Shown here: positions 24,064-31,455 of the stretch, piece by piece
Layout: each line of letters starts with the position of its first letter
Numbering within the stretch: the stretch's first letter is position 1
Assembly: GCA_965248975.1 (NCBI GenBank)
Contig: CBDFKU010000020.1
Location: 248,001 to 312,000, forward strand
Length of the DNA stretch: 64,000 bases
Direction: 5' to 3'
From: CBDFKU01 sp965248975
GTDB lineage: Bacteria; Chloroflexota; Dehalococcoidia; Lucifugimonadales; JAGWBF01
Translations under genes and position numbers: made by a program
Notes under the pieces: model-generated
The model's database searches: none
The model's input: only the letters and a program-made list of their open reading frames with translations
Told to the model about the DNA's origin: nothing

Positions 24064-25772
24064 AGTTCCCGTTCCTCCGTTATTCTAGCCCCCATGCTGA
24101 GGGCCGCCCTCACCAACGGGCTCTTGGTCGCCGATGGAGTGGTGGCGCCGCCGTTGTCCTCCGAAAGGATCAGCTTCAGCCCCAGGGCCGACCCAAAGGA
24201 TTTCACCAGAGCATCCCCCACCGTTTTCCTGCCCTGAGGGTCGTCCAGCTCTTCCTGAATCCTTTCCAGATGGGAGCGGTGAGCGAAGGTGAGCAGCAAC
24301 GTGTCTCCCTCGATCTGCTGGCTCTTGCAGTCGCGAAGGAGCGCGCCGATGTTGAAGCGCTTGCCCTTATAGCGGCTGAGGGTCTTGATCAACATCCCCC
24401 ACTGCTCCTGGAGACCTCCCGTGCCTTCGATGGAGCCACCGTCCCCTGGGGTTGGGGAGCGCCCGCCGTCCCTCTGCTGGGTCTCCTGCGTGGGTGGCGG
24501 AGAGCTTTTGCTGGCTGTAGGGGTCATCTGCGGCCTGACCGGCGCCTCTTTGACCGGAGGCATCCTGGGAGGGCTGGTCACGCTTGGCTCCGCAGCCGCG
24601 GGGGGAGGCGCTTGCCTAGCGGGCCTTTCCGAAACGGCAGGGCGAGCAGCCTGGGGGCGTCGAGCCGCATCGGCCTGGTCCAAGACTGGTTGAGCCGACT
24701 CTTCCAGGGACAGCTCAACAACTGCCAGCTCCAGTGGCAGGGGCGATGAGGCGTCGTGCTTCAGGCTCACTTCGCCCAGCAGCTTGAGGGACCTCATTAC
24801 CCTAGCGGCGGGTGTCTTCGGCGACAGGTCTTCCAGCTCCTTCATGACTTCTCCGGGCAGGTCCACCGAATCCTTGGATCCACATTGGAGCATCAGGACA
24901 CCCCGTACCATGTCCACCGTTTGCCGGTGCAGCTCGCGAAGGTCACCGCTGTCCCAAGCCGCCCGGTTGATGGTCGCCAGCGCCGCCGAGGTGTTTCCCA
25001 TGAGGAGGTACCTGGTAAGCTCCAGGGCCTCCTCTCCCTGGTCCAGCCCCAGAAGCTCTTGCACCTCCTTGAGGCCTATCGCCTGGCCGTAGGAAACCAC
25101 CACCTGCTCCAAAAGGTTTTCGGCGTCCCGCAGGCTGCCCCCGGACGCATGGGCCAGGGCCTCCAGCGCTTCGCCGTCGGCCTCCACACCTTCCTCAACG
25201 CTGATGGTCCTCAGGCGCTCCACGATGGCGCTGGAAGTCAGCCGCCTGAAGTCGAAGCGTTGGCACCGGGAGATAATGGTGGGCAGTATTTTGTGGGGCT
25301 CGGTGGTGCAGAGGATGAAGATGGCGTGTCCGGGAGGCTCCTCCAGGGTCTTCAAGAAGGCATTGGAGGCGTGCTCGGTGAGCATGTGGGCCTCGTCTAT
25401 TATGTAGACCTTCCGCTTGCCCTCCACCGGGGCCAGGTTCACCTTGTCCCGTATGTTGCGGATCTCGTCGATGCCCCGGTTGCTGGCCGCGTCCAGTTCG
25501 ATGAGGTCCATGAACCGGCCTTCGTTGACGGCCAGGCAGGGGCCGCAGACGTTACAGGGGTCTCCCTCTTCCGGGCCCAGGCAGTTGGCGGCCTTGGCCA
25601 GGACCCGTGCCGTGCTGGTCTTGCCCGTGCCCCGGGGACCACAGAACAGGTAGGAGTGGGCCACGCGGTCCTGCTGTATCGCCTGACGCAGGGTGGTGGA
25701 CACGTGGTTCTGACTGACGAGGTCGCGGAAACGCTGCGGGCGCCACTTGCGGTAGTAGACCTGGAAGGGCAT
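24060..25772 (-). CDS. dnaX: DNA polymerase III subunit gamma/tau
   Basis: 570 residues. Clamp-loader AAA+ domain: YYRKWRPQRFRDLVSQNHV, Walker A GPRGTGKTS, zinc module C..CNVCGPC, Walker B YIIDEAHML, SRC motif SRCQRFDF. A Pro/Ala-rich linker (~360-450) precedes the tau-type C-terminal domain (WGMLIKTLSRYKGKRFNIGALLRDCKSQQIEGDTLLLTF). The ATG at 25772 is preferred over a GTG two codons earlier because of spacing to AAGCGAG. I saw no obvious A-rich slippage site for a gamma form. Confidence 0.94.
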   Translation of the reverse strand: MPFQVYYRKWRPQRFRDLVSQNHVSTTLRQAIQQDRVAHSYLFCGPRGTGKTSTARVLAKAANCLGPEEGDPCNVCGPCLAVNEGRFMDLIELDAASNRGIDEIRNIRDKVNLAPVEGKRKVYIIDEAHMLTEHASNAFLKTLEEPPGHAIFILCTTEPHKILPTIISRCQRFDFRRLTSSAIVERLRTISVEEGVEADGEALEALAHASGGSLRDAENLLEQVVVSYGQAIGLKEVQELLGLDQGEEALELTRYLLMGNTSAALATINRAAWDSGDLRELHRQTVDMVRGVLMLQCGSKDSVDLPGEVMKELEDLSPKTPAARVMRSLKLLGEVSLKHDASSPLPLELAVVELSLEESAQPVLDQADAARRPQAARPAVSERPARQAPPPAAAEPSVTSPPRMPPVKEAPVRPQMTPTASKSSPPPTQETQQRDGGRSPTPGDGGSIEGTGGLQEQWGMLIKTLSRYKGKRFNIGALLRDCKSQQIEGDTLLLTFAHRSHLERIQEELDDPQGRKTVGDALVKSFGSALGLKLILSEDNGGATTPSATKSPLVRAALSMGARITEEREL

Positions 25773-25783
25773 TGACACTCGCT

Positions 25784-26296
25784 TTACAGAGATACCCGGG
25801 ACAGGATTTCCTGCTCCTTGGCCTTCATGCCGGCTTCTTCGGAGGGCTCGGCATGATCGTATCCCAGGAGGTGCAGAACACCATGAGCGACCAGCAAGGC
25901 CACCTCTGCCTTGAAACCCGAGGCGCCGTGGCCCGCCTGTCGCTCTACCTGGGGGTAGGATATGATGATCTCACCCAGGTGTTGCTGCTCGTCCGCGGGA
26001 GCGATAAAGGGCGCGTCGGCGTCCGTCTCGGGCCCTGCACCCTCGCCTTCCCAGTGTCCTTGGTGGTGGGTGGAGAAGGAGAGCACGTCTGTGACCTCGT
26101 CGACGCCGCGGTACTCTTTGTTCAAGAGCCTTATGGTGTCGTCGTCGGATATCATCAAACCCATGCGGCAGGTCTCGCCGGGGACGGCCCCTTCCAGCGC
26201 CCGGGAGGCCACCTTCTTGAGCCAGGCCCTGGATATCAGGCCCGAGAAAGGCTCCATTACCGAGATGTCGACTCGCTGGCGTGCTCTATTTACCAC
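25784..26296 (-). CDS. ybeY: Endoribonuclease YbeY (rRNA maturation)
   Basis: 170 residues from a GTG. The metal site is ALLVAHGVLHLLGYDH, and RLLNKEYRGVDEVTDVLSF is the conserved N-terminal block. YbeY trims the 16S rRNA 3' end and takes part in ribosome quality control. A longer frame from 26326 was rejected because that codon lies upstream of the predicted -10 box; the GTG at 26296 has CAGGAG just before it. It heads the minus-strand run ybeY-dnaX-ybaB-recR-recO. Confidence 0.88.
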   Translation of the reverse strand: MVNRARQRVDISVMEPFSGLISRAWLKKVASRALEGAVPGETCRMGLMISDDDTIRLLNKEYRGVDEVTDVLSFSTHHQGHWEGEGAGPETDADAPFIAPADEQQHLGEIIISYPQVERQAGHGASGFKAEVALLVAHGVLHLLGYDHAEPSEEAGMKAKEQEILSRVSL

Positions 26297-26316
26297 GGGC
26301 TCCTGTTCCTGTATGG

Positions 26317-26345
26317 ATGATAGCACAGGCCCCCTGGGCCTTCAA
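26317..26345 (-). promoter_or_regulatory. Sigma70-like promoter for ybeY-dnaX-ybaB-recR-recO
   Basis: On the minus strand TTGAAG (26340-26345), 17 bases, TATCAT (26317-26322) preceded by TGC (extended -10). It sets the ybeY start at 26296. Confidence 0.55.
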
Positions 26346-26383
26346 GGAACGGCTGCCGGCTTGCCAGCCCGGACGACACGGGA

Positions 26384-26413
26384 TTGCCGCCCTACGGGAT
26401 GCGGCGCTATAAT
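26384..26413 (+). promoter_or_regulatory. Promoter giving a predicted leaderless mRNA for the ArsA-like gene
   Basis: TTGCCG (26384-26389), 18 bases, perfect TATAAT (26408-26413). The ATG follows after six bases, exactly where transcription should start, and no Shine-Dalgarno sequence fits between. Confidence 0.7.
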
Positions 26414-26419
26414 CCAAGT

Positions 26420-27595
26420 ATGAGGACTGTTCTTTACACAGGTAAGGGAGGCGTGGGCAAGACCAGCGTGGCCGCCGCCACCGCCTTGAAGGCCTCACGT
26501 ATGGGGTACAAGACGGTTGTGATGAGCACCGACTCCGCCCATAGCCTGTCCGACTCCTTCGACACCCCCCTGACCAACGAGGCAACCCCCGTGGCGCCCA
26601 ACTTGTGGGGTCAGGAGGTCGATGTCCTCAAGGAGCTGGGCACCCGCTGGAAGGCCGTGAAGGACTGGCTAAGTGCGCTGATGCGATGGCAGGGGGCCGA
26701 CGAGGTGGTGGCAGAGGAGCTGGCGGTGCTGCCTGGCATGGAGGAGATGGTCGCCCTCCTTTACATAAACCACTATGACGAGACCAAGGACTACGACTTG
26801 CTGGTGGTGGACTGCGCGCCCACCGGTGAGACGCTGCGCCTCCTCAGCTTCCCCGACATGGCCCGCTGGTACATGAACCGCCTCTTCCCACTGGAGAGGA
26901 AGGTAGCGGCGGCGGTGGGTCCGCTGGCCAGGAACATGTTGCGCCTGCCCATTCCCGGGACCGAAGTTTTCGACAGCATTCAGCAGCTTTACCTTCAGCT
27001 GGAGAAGATGCGGGAGTTGCTGTTGGACCACACCAAATCCTCTGTGCGCCTGGTGGTCAACCCCGAGAAGATGGTCATCAAGGAGGCCCAGCGTACCTTC
27101 ACCTACCTCAACCTCTACGGCTACCATACGGACCTGGTGGTATGCAACCGGATCCTGCCTGCCGACATGATGGACGGCTTCTTCCGCGGCTGGAAGGAGG
27201 CCCAGGCGCGCTACCTGCGGCAGATCCACGAGTCCTTCGACCCCATCCCCATCTTCAATGCGCCCCTGATGGAGGGTGAGGTGGTGGGCCTGGACTCGCT
27301 GGTGACACTGAGCGAGAAGATCTTCGGCTCCGAAGACCCCGCTGCCGTATTCTACCACGAGCTTACCCAGGAGATAGGCCGGCACGAAGGGCGGCATGCC
27401 CTGACCCTGAAGCTGCCCTTCACCGCCAAAGAGAACCTCTCGGTGATGGAAAACAGAGACGAGATGGTGGTGCAGGTAGGCCACTACCGGCGCAACATCA
27501 TCCTGCCCCGGGCTCTTGCCGGACTGGGCGTGGACGAGGCCACGCTGCACGGCGACACACTCCGGATCATCTTTCGCGGCGAAAAGGAGGCATAG
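26420..27595 (+). CDS. ArsA/Get3-like ATPase
   Basis: 391 residues of the ArsA/Get3 P-loop family: MRTVLYTGKGGVGKTSVAAATAL (deviant Walker A with the signature Lys), VVMSTDSAHSLSDSF (switch I), VVDCAPTGETLRLLSFPDMA (switch II). The C-terminal half ends in a small beta domain (LTLKLPFTAKENLSVMENRDEMVVQVGHYRRNIILPRAL). No Cys triad for arsenite is visible and no arsenic genes are near. Arsenite export is therefore unlikely, and a targeting or chaperone-like ATPase is more plausible. A small acidic/basic protein gene follows two bases later. ATG 26420 was preferred to an upstream in-frame ATG that lies within the promoter. Confidence 0.88.
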   Translation: MRTVLYTGKGGVGKTSVAAATALKASRMGYKTVVMSTDSAHSLSDSFDTPLTNEATPVAPNLWGQEVDVLKELGTRWKAVKDWLSALMRWQGADEVVAEELAVLPGMEEMVALLYINHYDETKDYDLLVVDCAPTGETLRLLSFPDMARWYMNRLFPLERKVAAAVGPLARNMLRLPIPGTEVFDSIQQLYLQLEKMRELLLDHTKSSVRLVVNPEKMVIKEAQRTFTYLNLYGYHTDLVVCNRILPADMMDGFFRGWKEAQARYLRQIHESFDPIPIFNAPLMEGEVVGLDSLVTLSEKIFGSEDPAAVFYHELTQEIGRHEGRHALTLKLPFTAKENLSVMENRDEMVVQVGHYRRNIILPRALAGLGVDEATLHGDTLRIIFRGEKEA

Positions 27596-27596
27596 C

Positions 27597-27842
27597 ATGG
27601 CCGACAGAGCAGTGGAGATCAACTACAACGCCAGCGACGGGCTCACCCTCCGGTTCAAGCCCCGCACCCTGGAGCTGATCCCAGAACCCGCCAAGGAGCA
27701 CATAAAGGCGGCCAACAAGGAACTGCTCCTGGCGCTAAGGAGCTTCGTGGACCAGGCCATCGAGAAGATGGAGCCCGACGGGGAGTCCGGCAAAGGCCCC
27801 CGCCGGGTCCCGGTGAAGGACGCCGGGCAGCCCGAGGGCTAG
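27597..27842 (+). CDS. Small protein co-transcribed with the ArsA-like ATPase
   Basis: 81 residues starting ADRAVEINYNASDGLTLRFKPRTLELIPEPAKEHIKAANKELLLALRSFVDQAIEKME, then a charged, probably disordered tail. AAAAGGAGG stands before the ATG, inside the end of the ATPase gene, so translation is coupled. The predicted fold is a short beta hairpin and one long amphipathic helix. I do not recognise the family. The tight coupling suggests a partner or substrate adaptor of the ATPase (inference). Confidence 0.75.
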   Translation: MADRAVEINYNASDGLTLRFKPRTLELIPEPAKEHIKAANKELLLALRSFVDQAIEKMEPDGESGKGPRRVPVKDAGQPEG

Positions 27843-27936
27843 CCCATCCGGCCGCTTCCGAGAAAACTCCTCCCTCCGGCTTCTCACTGCAACGGTGGAC
27901 CCATGGGATTGAACTTCCCCATTAAGCCCTCCGAGT

Positions 27937-27970
27937 GCTAAACACCCGCAGGCGCTAAACACCCGCAGGC
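27937..27970. repeat. Two tandem copies of a 17-base unit
   Basis: GCTAAACACCCGCAGGC occurs twice head to tail without a spacer, in the 231-base gap between the small ATPase partner and the cohesin-domain gene. No further copies were seen nearby, so it is a local duplication. Confidence 0.8.
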
Positions 27971-28073
27971 GTACAGTGCAGCATATAAGTGCTAGCACCC
28001 TGGATATCTCTTCGCCCTACCCATAGCATCGCTTACTATCTGGTAGGCGCGAAATACGAGAGTACAGCTATTC

Positions 28074-29586
28074 ATGAAACAAGCCGCTTGGCTAGCTCTA
28101 ATTTTTCTCCCGGTCTTCGTGCTGAGCTCCCTTGGATGTGACAAAGACTCCCAGCCCATCGGCGGGGTGGGTGCCAGCGGCGCGAGGAACATCTTTCACG
28201 TCCAACCCCAGGTGCTGATTTCACACCTGCCGAAGCTCTACGAGCCCTTTACCGTAAGAGGGACGTTCACTGCCCTGCAGGACCAGGGGGACTCGGAGCT
28301 GTGGATTTCGGTGGGGGTAAATGGCGTCTACCTTGATGGGGAGCACCAGTGGCACGGGCCGCTGAAGAAGGGCGATGTGAAGACCCTCACAGCTACCTTC
28401 GCTTTCGTAAAGGGGGGGAATCACACCGTACTGGCTCACGCTTCGTCCGCTGTACAGGCGAGCGAATTTACAACGCCTGCCGCGGAAGCGCCCACGGCGA
28501 CCGATGCCTCGGACCCCAGGTGGCAGGAGAATAGTCTACCGGTAAACCTTTACGTAACCGAAGACTCCCAGCGGCTGGGCCTCGAGCTGATCAGAGGCTC
28601 CTCATATTCCTGGAAAGCGGGTGATCCGCCCAGGGCGGATGCCGGCGTTGGTGTTGTAGTTACAGATCAGGCAGTGAACGCCTCCGATGTACCACGCATC
28701 GAGTTCGTACAGGGCCGGGAGGACATAAAGCGGCTGCAGGAGGAAGGTCTGCTCCCGGCAGAGCTACGCTATCAGTGGCGGGCATTTCTGGGCGGCGTTG
28801 ACTTCTCCAAGAAGTTCGTGGTGGTCTACTTCGACGCCCTGTGGCCCGAGCCCGGCCATCTTGCGGCGTTCGAGGGTTCCAGATTTCAGCTGGAAGACGG
28901 GATGCTGAGAGGGAATTACAGGACATATAGCGTACCCCCAGATGTGCCCAGGGCCAACCGGCCTGTGTCGGCCGTAGAGCTGCGGGCTATCGCCAGACGA
29001 GAGAACGGGGGGGGCCACCGAGTTTGCCTTCAAGGGCGCCAAGTCCTTCGAGCTCACCAGCGACGGTCGGCCTCTGCCGCGAATAGCGGTTGACCTGAAG
29101 GTCCCGGAAAGCGCCCGGCCGGCCGTACACGAACCGGCTGCGGAACCCGGAGTGAAAGTGAGCATTTCGCCACCCACTAGAAACTTACGGGTGGGCTCTC
29201 TCGGCAACTTCGCCATACGCCTAGACCCGCAAGGATTTGGGGATATCACAGGAGTACAGCTCAGCCTCAGGTTCGATCCCGCGGTGCTTGAGGTTGTGAG
29301 CGTCGATCCCGTCGGCACGACCTTCCCCAGCAGCGTGGGACCGGTCATCGACAATACCGCAGGAACAGTCCTGTTTGCCGCATTCACCCTGTCGCCTCTA
29401 CCGGCCGGCCACCAGCCTATAGATATCGCCACTATAGATTTCAGGGCCAAGGCGCGGGGTGCCAGTGAGGTGATCTTCGAGTACGCGGCAAACGGCAGCA
29501 AGACGGTGGTGGCCGATAGGCAAGGTGGGAACTTGCTGGAGGACAAGAAGGATTTTGTAGGGGCTCAGATTGTGGTCCATCCCTGA
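28074..29586 (+). pseudogene. Exported cohesin-domain protein, frameshifted at a G8 run
   Basis: The first frame (28074-29093) opens with a signal/lipoprotein-like N-terminus (MKQAAWLALIFLPVFVLSSLGCDKDS). It continues as a beta-rich domain to ARRENGG at a G8 run (29007-29014), after which the sequence turns anomalous (GHRVCLQGRQ). With one G fewer it reads ENGGATEFAFKGAKSFELTSDGRPLPRIAVDLKVPES and joins the frame ending at 29586. That frame carries a cohesin-like domain (VGSLGNFAIRLDPQGFGDITGVQLSLRFDPAVLEVVSV...TVLFAAFTL...ATIDFRAKARG). The joined product would be ~503 residues. The G8 run may be a decay mutation, a phase-variable tract or a sequencing error. The cohesin domain would bind a dockerin-like partner or act as a surface module; no dockerin is seen here. 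Confidence 0.8.
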
Positions 29587-29935
29587 TAAGCTGTTGAGGG
29601 AGTCCAACCCGGATGCGACACCCGGTGTTTTTACCTTCTCGTGTGGGAATGCCCCGGTGCGTAGAAGCTTGATCCTACCGGGTGGGGTTGGTATCATTCA
29701 GCGAGACCTGCTACTCGCCCCGGAGGAAGACATGGAGATCGACGTATTCTGTCCCCACCATCTGAAGGACGAGCACTGGGTGCTCCCCGATAGCTACCGA
29801 TACTTCGAAGGGAACGTGGAGTGTCAGCCCGCACAGGGGGAGACGCCCCATACCATCGAGGTGTGGTTTATCCGGGGGATGCTGGTAGACGTAGACCGGT
29901 CGCGGGAGCGAGGGTTCGGGGCGAAGCAGGACTGA
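29570..29935 (+). CDS. Hypothetical protein
   Basis: 121 residues from a TTG that overlaps the end of the cohesin-domain gene by 17 bases. The sequence includes LILPGGVGIIQRDLLLAPEEDMEIDVFCPHHLKDEHWVLPDSYRYFEGNVECQPAQGETPHTIEVWFIRGMLVDV. It has no signal peptide and three Cys, and its composition suits a folded beta protein. There is no convincing Shine-Dalgarno site and the start is uncertain; a GTG at ~29657 is possible. I do not recognise it. It overlaps tail to tail with the extended metallopeptidase frame. Confidence 0.35.
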   Translation: MWSIPDKLLRESNPDATPGVFTFSCGNAPVRRSLILPGGVGIIQRDLLLAPEEDMEIDVFCPHHLKDEHWVLPDSYRYFEGNVECQPAQGETPHTIEVWFIRGMLVDVDRSRERGFGAKQD

Positions 29936-31255
29936 GGTCTCCCGGAACGACGTTCAGGGCTGCGGGCTCGTCCTCGCCTGGGGAGTCGGCCAGCCTTGAC
30001 AGGTGCTCTTTGAACTCACCGTAGCTGCTGAAGCCGGACATGGTTCTTATGAAATCCCCCACCGAGCCAGCGGACCTCATGAGCCGCTCCACCTCGTCGC
30101 CGATGGGGCTGACCGAGGCGGGGCTGGTGCGTAGGTTCCGTGGAAGGCGAAATAGGCCTGGTTGAGCTTGCGAATGAAGTACCCGTTCTTAACGAAAACC
30201 TGGCGACGCTCCTCCATGTAGGCCTCGGCCTCCTCCACGGATCCCCCCGCAAGTAGCTCATCAACCCTTACCCGGGTGCGGCGCATCTCCCGGGCGAAGT
30301 CGAACCCTTCTTCATCATCGGAGCTTTCTTCGGTCAGCGAACCGCCGACGGACGGCGGTTCGTCCGGCACTACTTCGCCGGTGATGGCGGTGTAGGTGCG
30401 GTTCCCCAGGTCCCGGCCCGCTATGGTCGCTGCCGTTTCGTTTAGAGTGGTCATCTCGGAGCTGCTCCAGAAATTCCAGCCCAGCGGCCGGAAGAACCAG
30501 TAGGTGTGCAACCACTCGTGGGCTGCGGTGATGGCGGTGCTGCGCAGCGACGAGCCCTCCCTGACCACCGACGGATAAGTGGCCACTCCGCCGATGCCCT
30601 CCACCAGCGCCGACATGTTCTGCTCCCGAAAGATCTTCCTCTCCAGCTCCTCCATCTCTTCCGGGGTCATATCGGGCTTCAGGAGCAACGTATCCACGCG
30701 GTCGATCCGGTCCCTTGGGGAGACTATCAGCACTCGAGGCGGCCTGGCCAGGGCGATATCCACCGGAGGAAAGATCAGGCCGATGCGGGAGTCCAGCCCC
30801 TCCTCGTTCAGGATAGCGCTTATCTCGGATTCCAGGGTCTCCTCGACGCCGGGCTTCAAGCTGGAGCGCCTCTTTCGGAACCCTTCCAGACGCGTGTCCC
30901 TTTCGTCAACATCGCTGCTGCTATCTACCTCCGCCAGAAGGCTTGGGCCGTTCCTGGGAGCGCGGGCGCGAACCCCCGCTTGCTCTCCCTCAAGAGACCG
31001 GATGTCTTCTCCTAATCGGAAGAACTCCCCCAGGTCTGCCAGCTTCTCCTCCCTGCTCTTGGAGTTCCAGGGCATGAAACTCCAGATCTTATTCAGCCAC
31101 TTGTCCGGAAAGTGGGTGATCTCCCAGGTCACCAGGTCGTAGCGGTAGGGCGAGGCGGCCAACTCGATGGGCGACAGGTGCAAACCCCCATTGCCCATGG
31201 AGAGAAGCAGCAGCGATAAGGCGACGGCGCCTAATGCTCTCCTAAGCCAACGCAT
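29868..31255 (-). pseudogene. Exported zinc-metallopeptidase-like protein, frameshifted near its C-terminus
   Basis: The main frame (31255-30077, 392 residues) has a signal anchor (MRWLRRALGAVALSLLLLSMG) and a long charged region. A gluzincin-like core follows: STAITAAHEWLHTYWFFRPLG (HExxH-type with WLH) and, ~20 residues later, MTTLNETAATIAGRDLG, where the Glu could be the third zinc ligand. After FHGTYAPAP the frame reads PRSAPSATRWSGS and stops. One base more near the G4 run at 30120-30123 gives ASVSPIGDEVERLMRSAGSVGDFIRTMSGFSSYGEFKEHLSRL, a plausible true C-terminus. The catalytic part is intact, so the main-frame protein could still fold. Substrate unknown; probably acts outside the membrane. 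Confidence 0.65.
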
Positions 31256-31334
31256 ACCTACCCTGAATCCAGGATATCATACGCTGTGTTCTCGTGGAGA
31301 CGAGGCCGTTCCGGGGCGGTCCTGTCTCATGGCG

Positions 31335-31364
31335 TTGCGCCGGAAGGACGCTTTTGGATAAAAT
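31335..31364 (+). promoter_or_regulatory. Probable promoter for the EF-G-like gene
   Basis: TTGCGC (31335-31340), 18 bases, TAAAAT (31359-31364), ~90 bases before the start codon. Confidence 0.5.
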
Positions 31365-31455
31365 AGGGCAGTGGATAACGGCTCGGTTCACCGTGCCGGT
31401 CGAGTAACCGGGCTCGAATCGACCAAGATCGTCTTTCAGGGAGGTGGCGATACTC

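Noticed and set aside
27937..27970. Tandem 17-base repeat as a mini CRISPR
   Set aside because: There are only two units and no spacer between them, and no cas genes are in the window.
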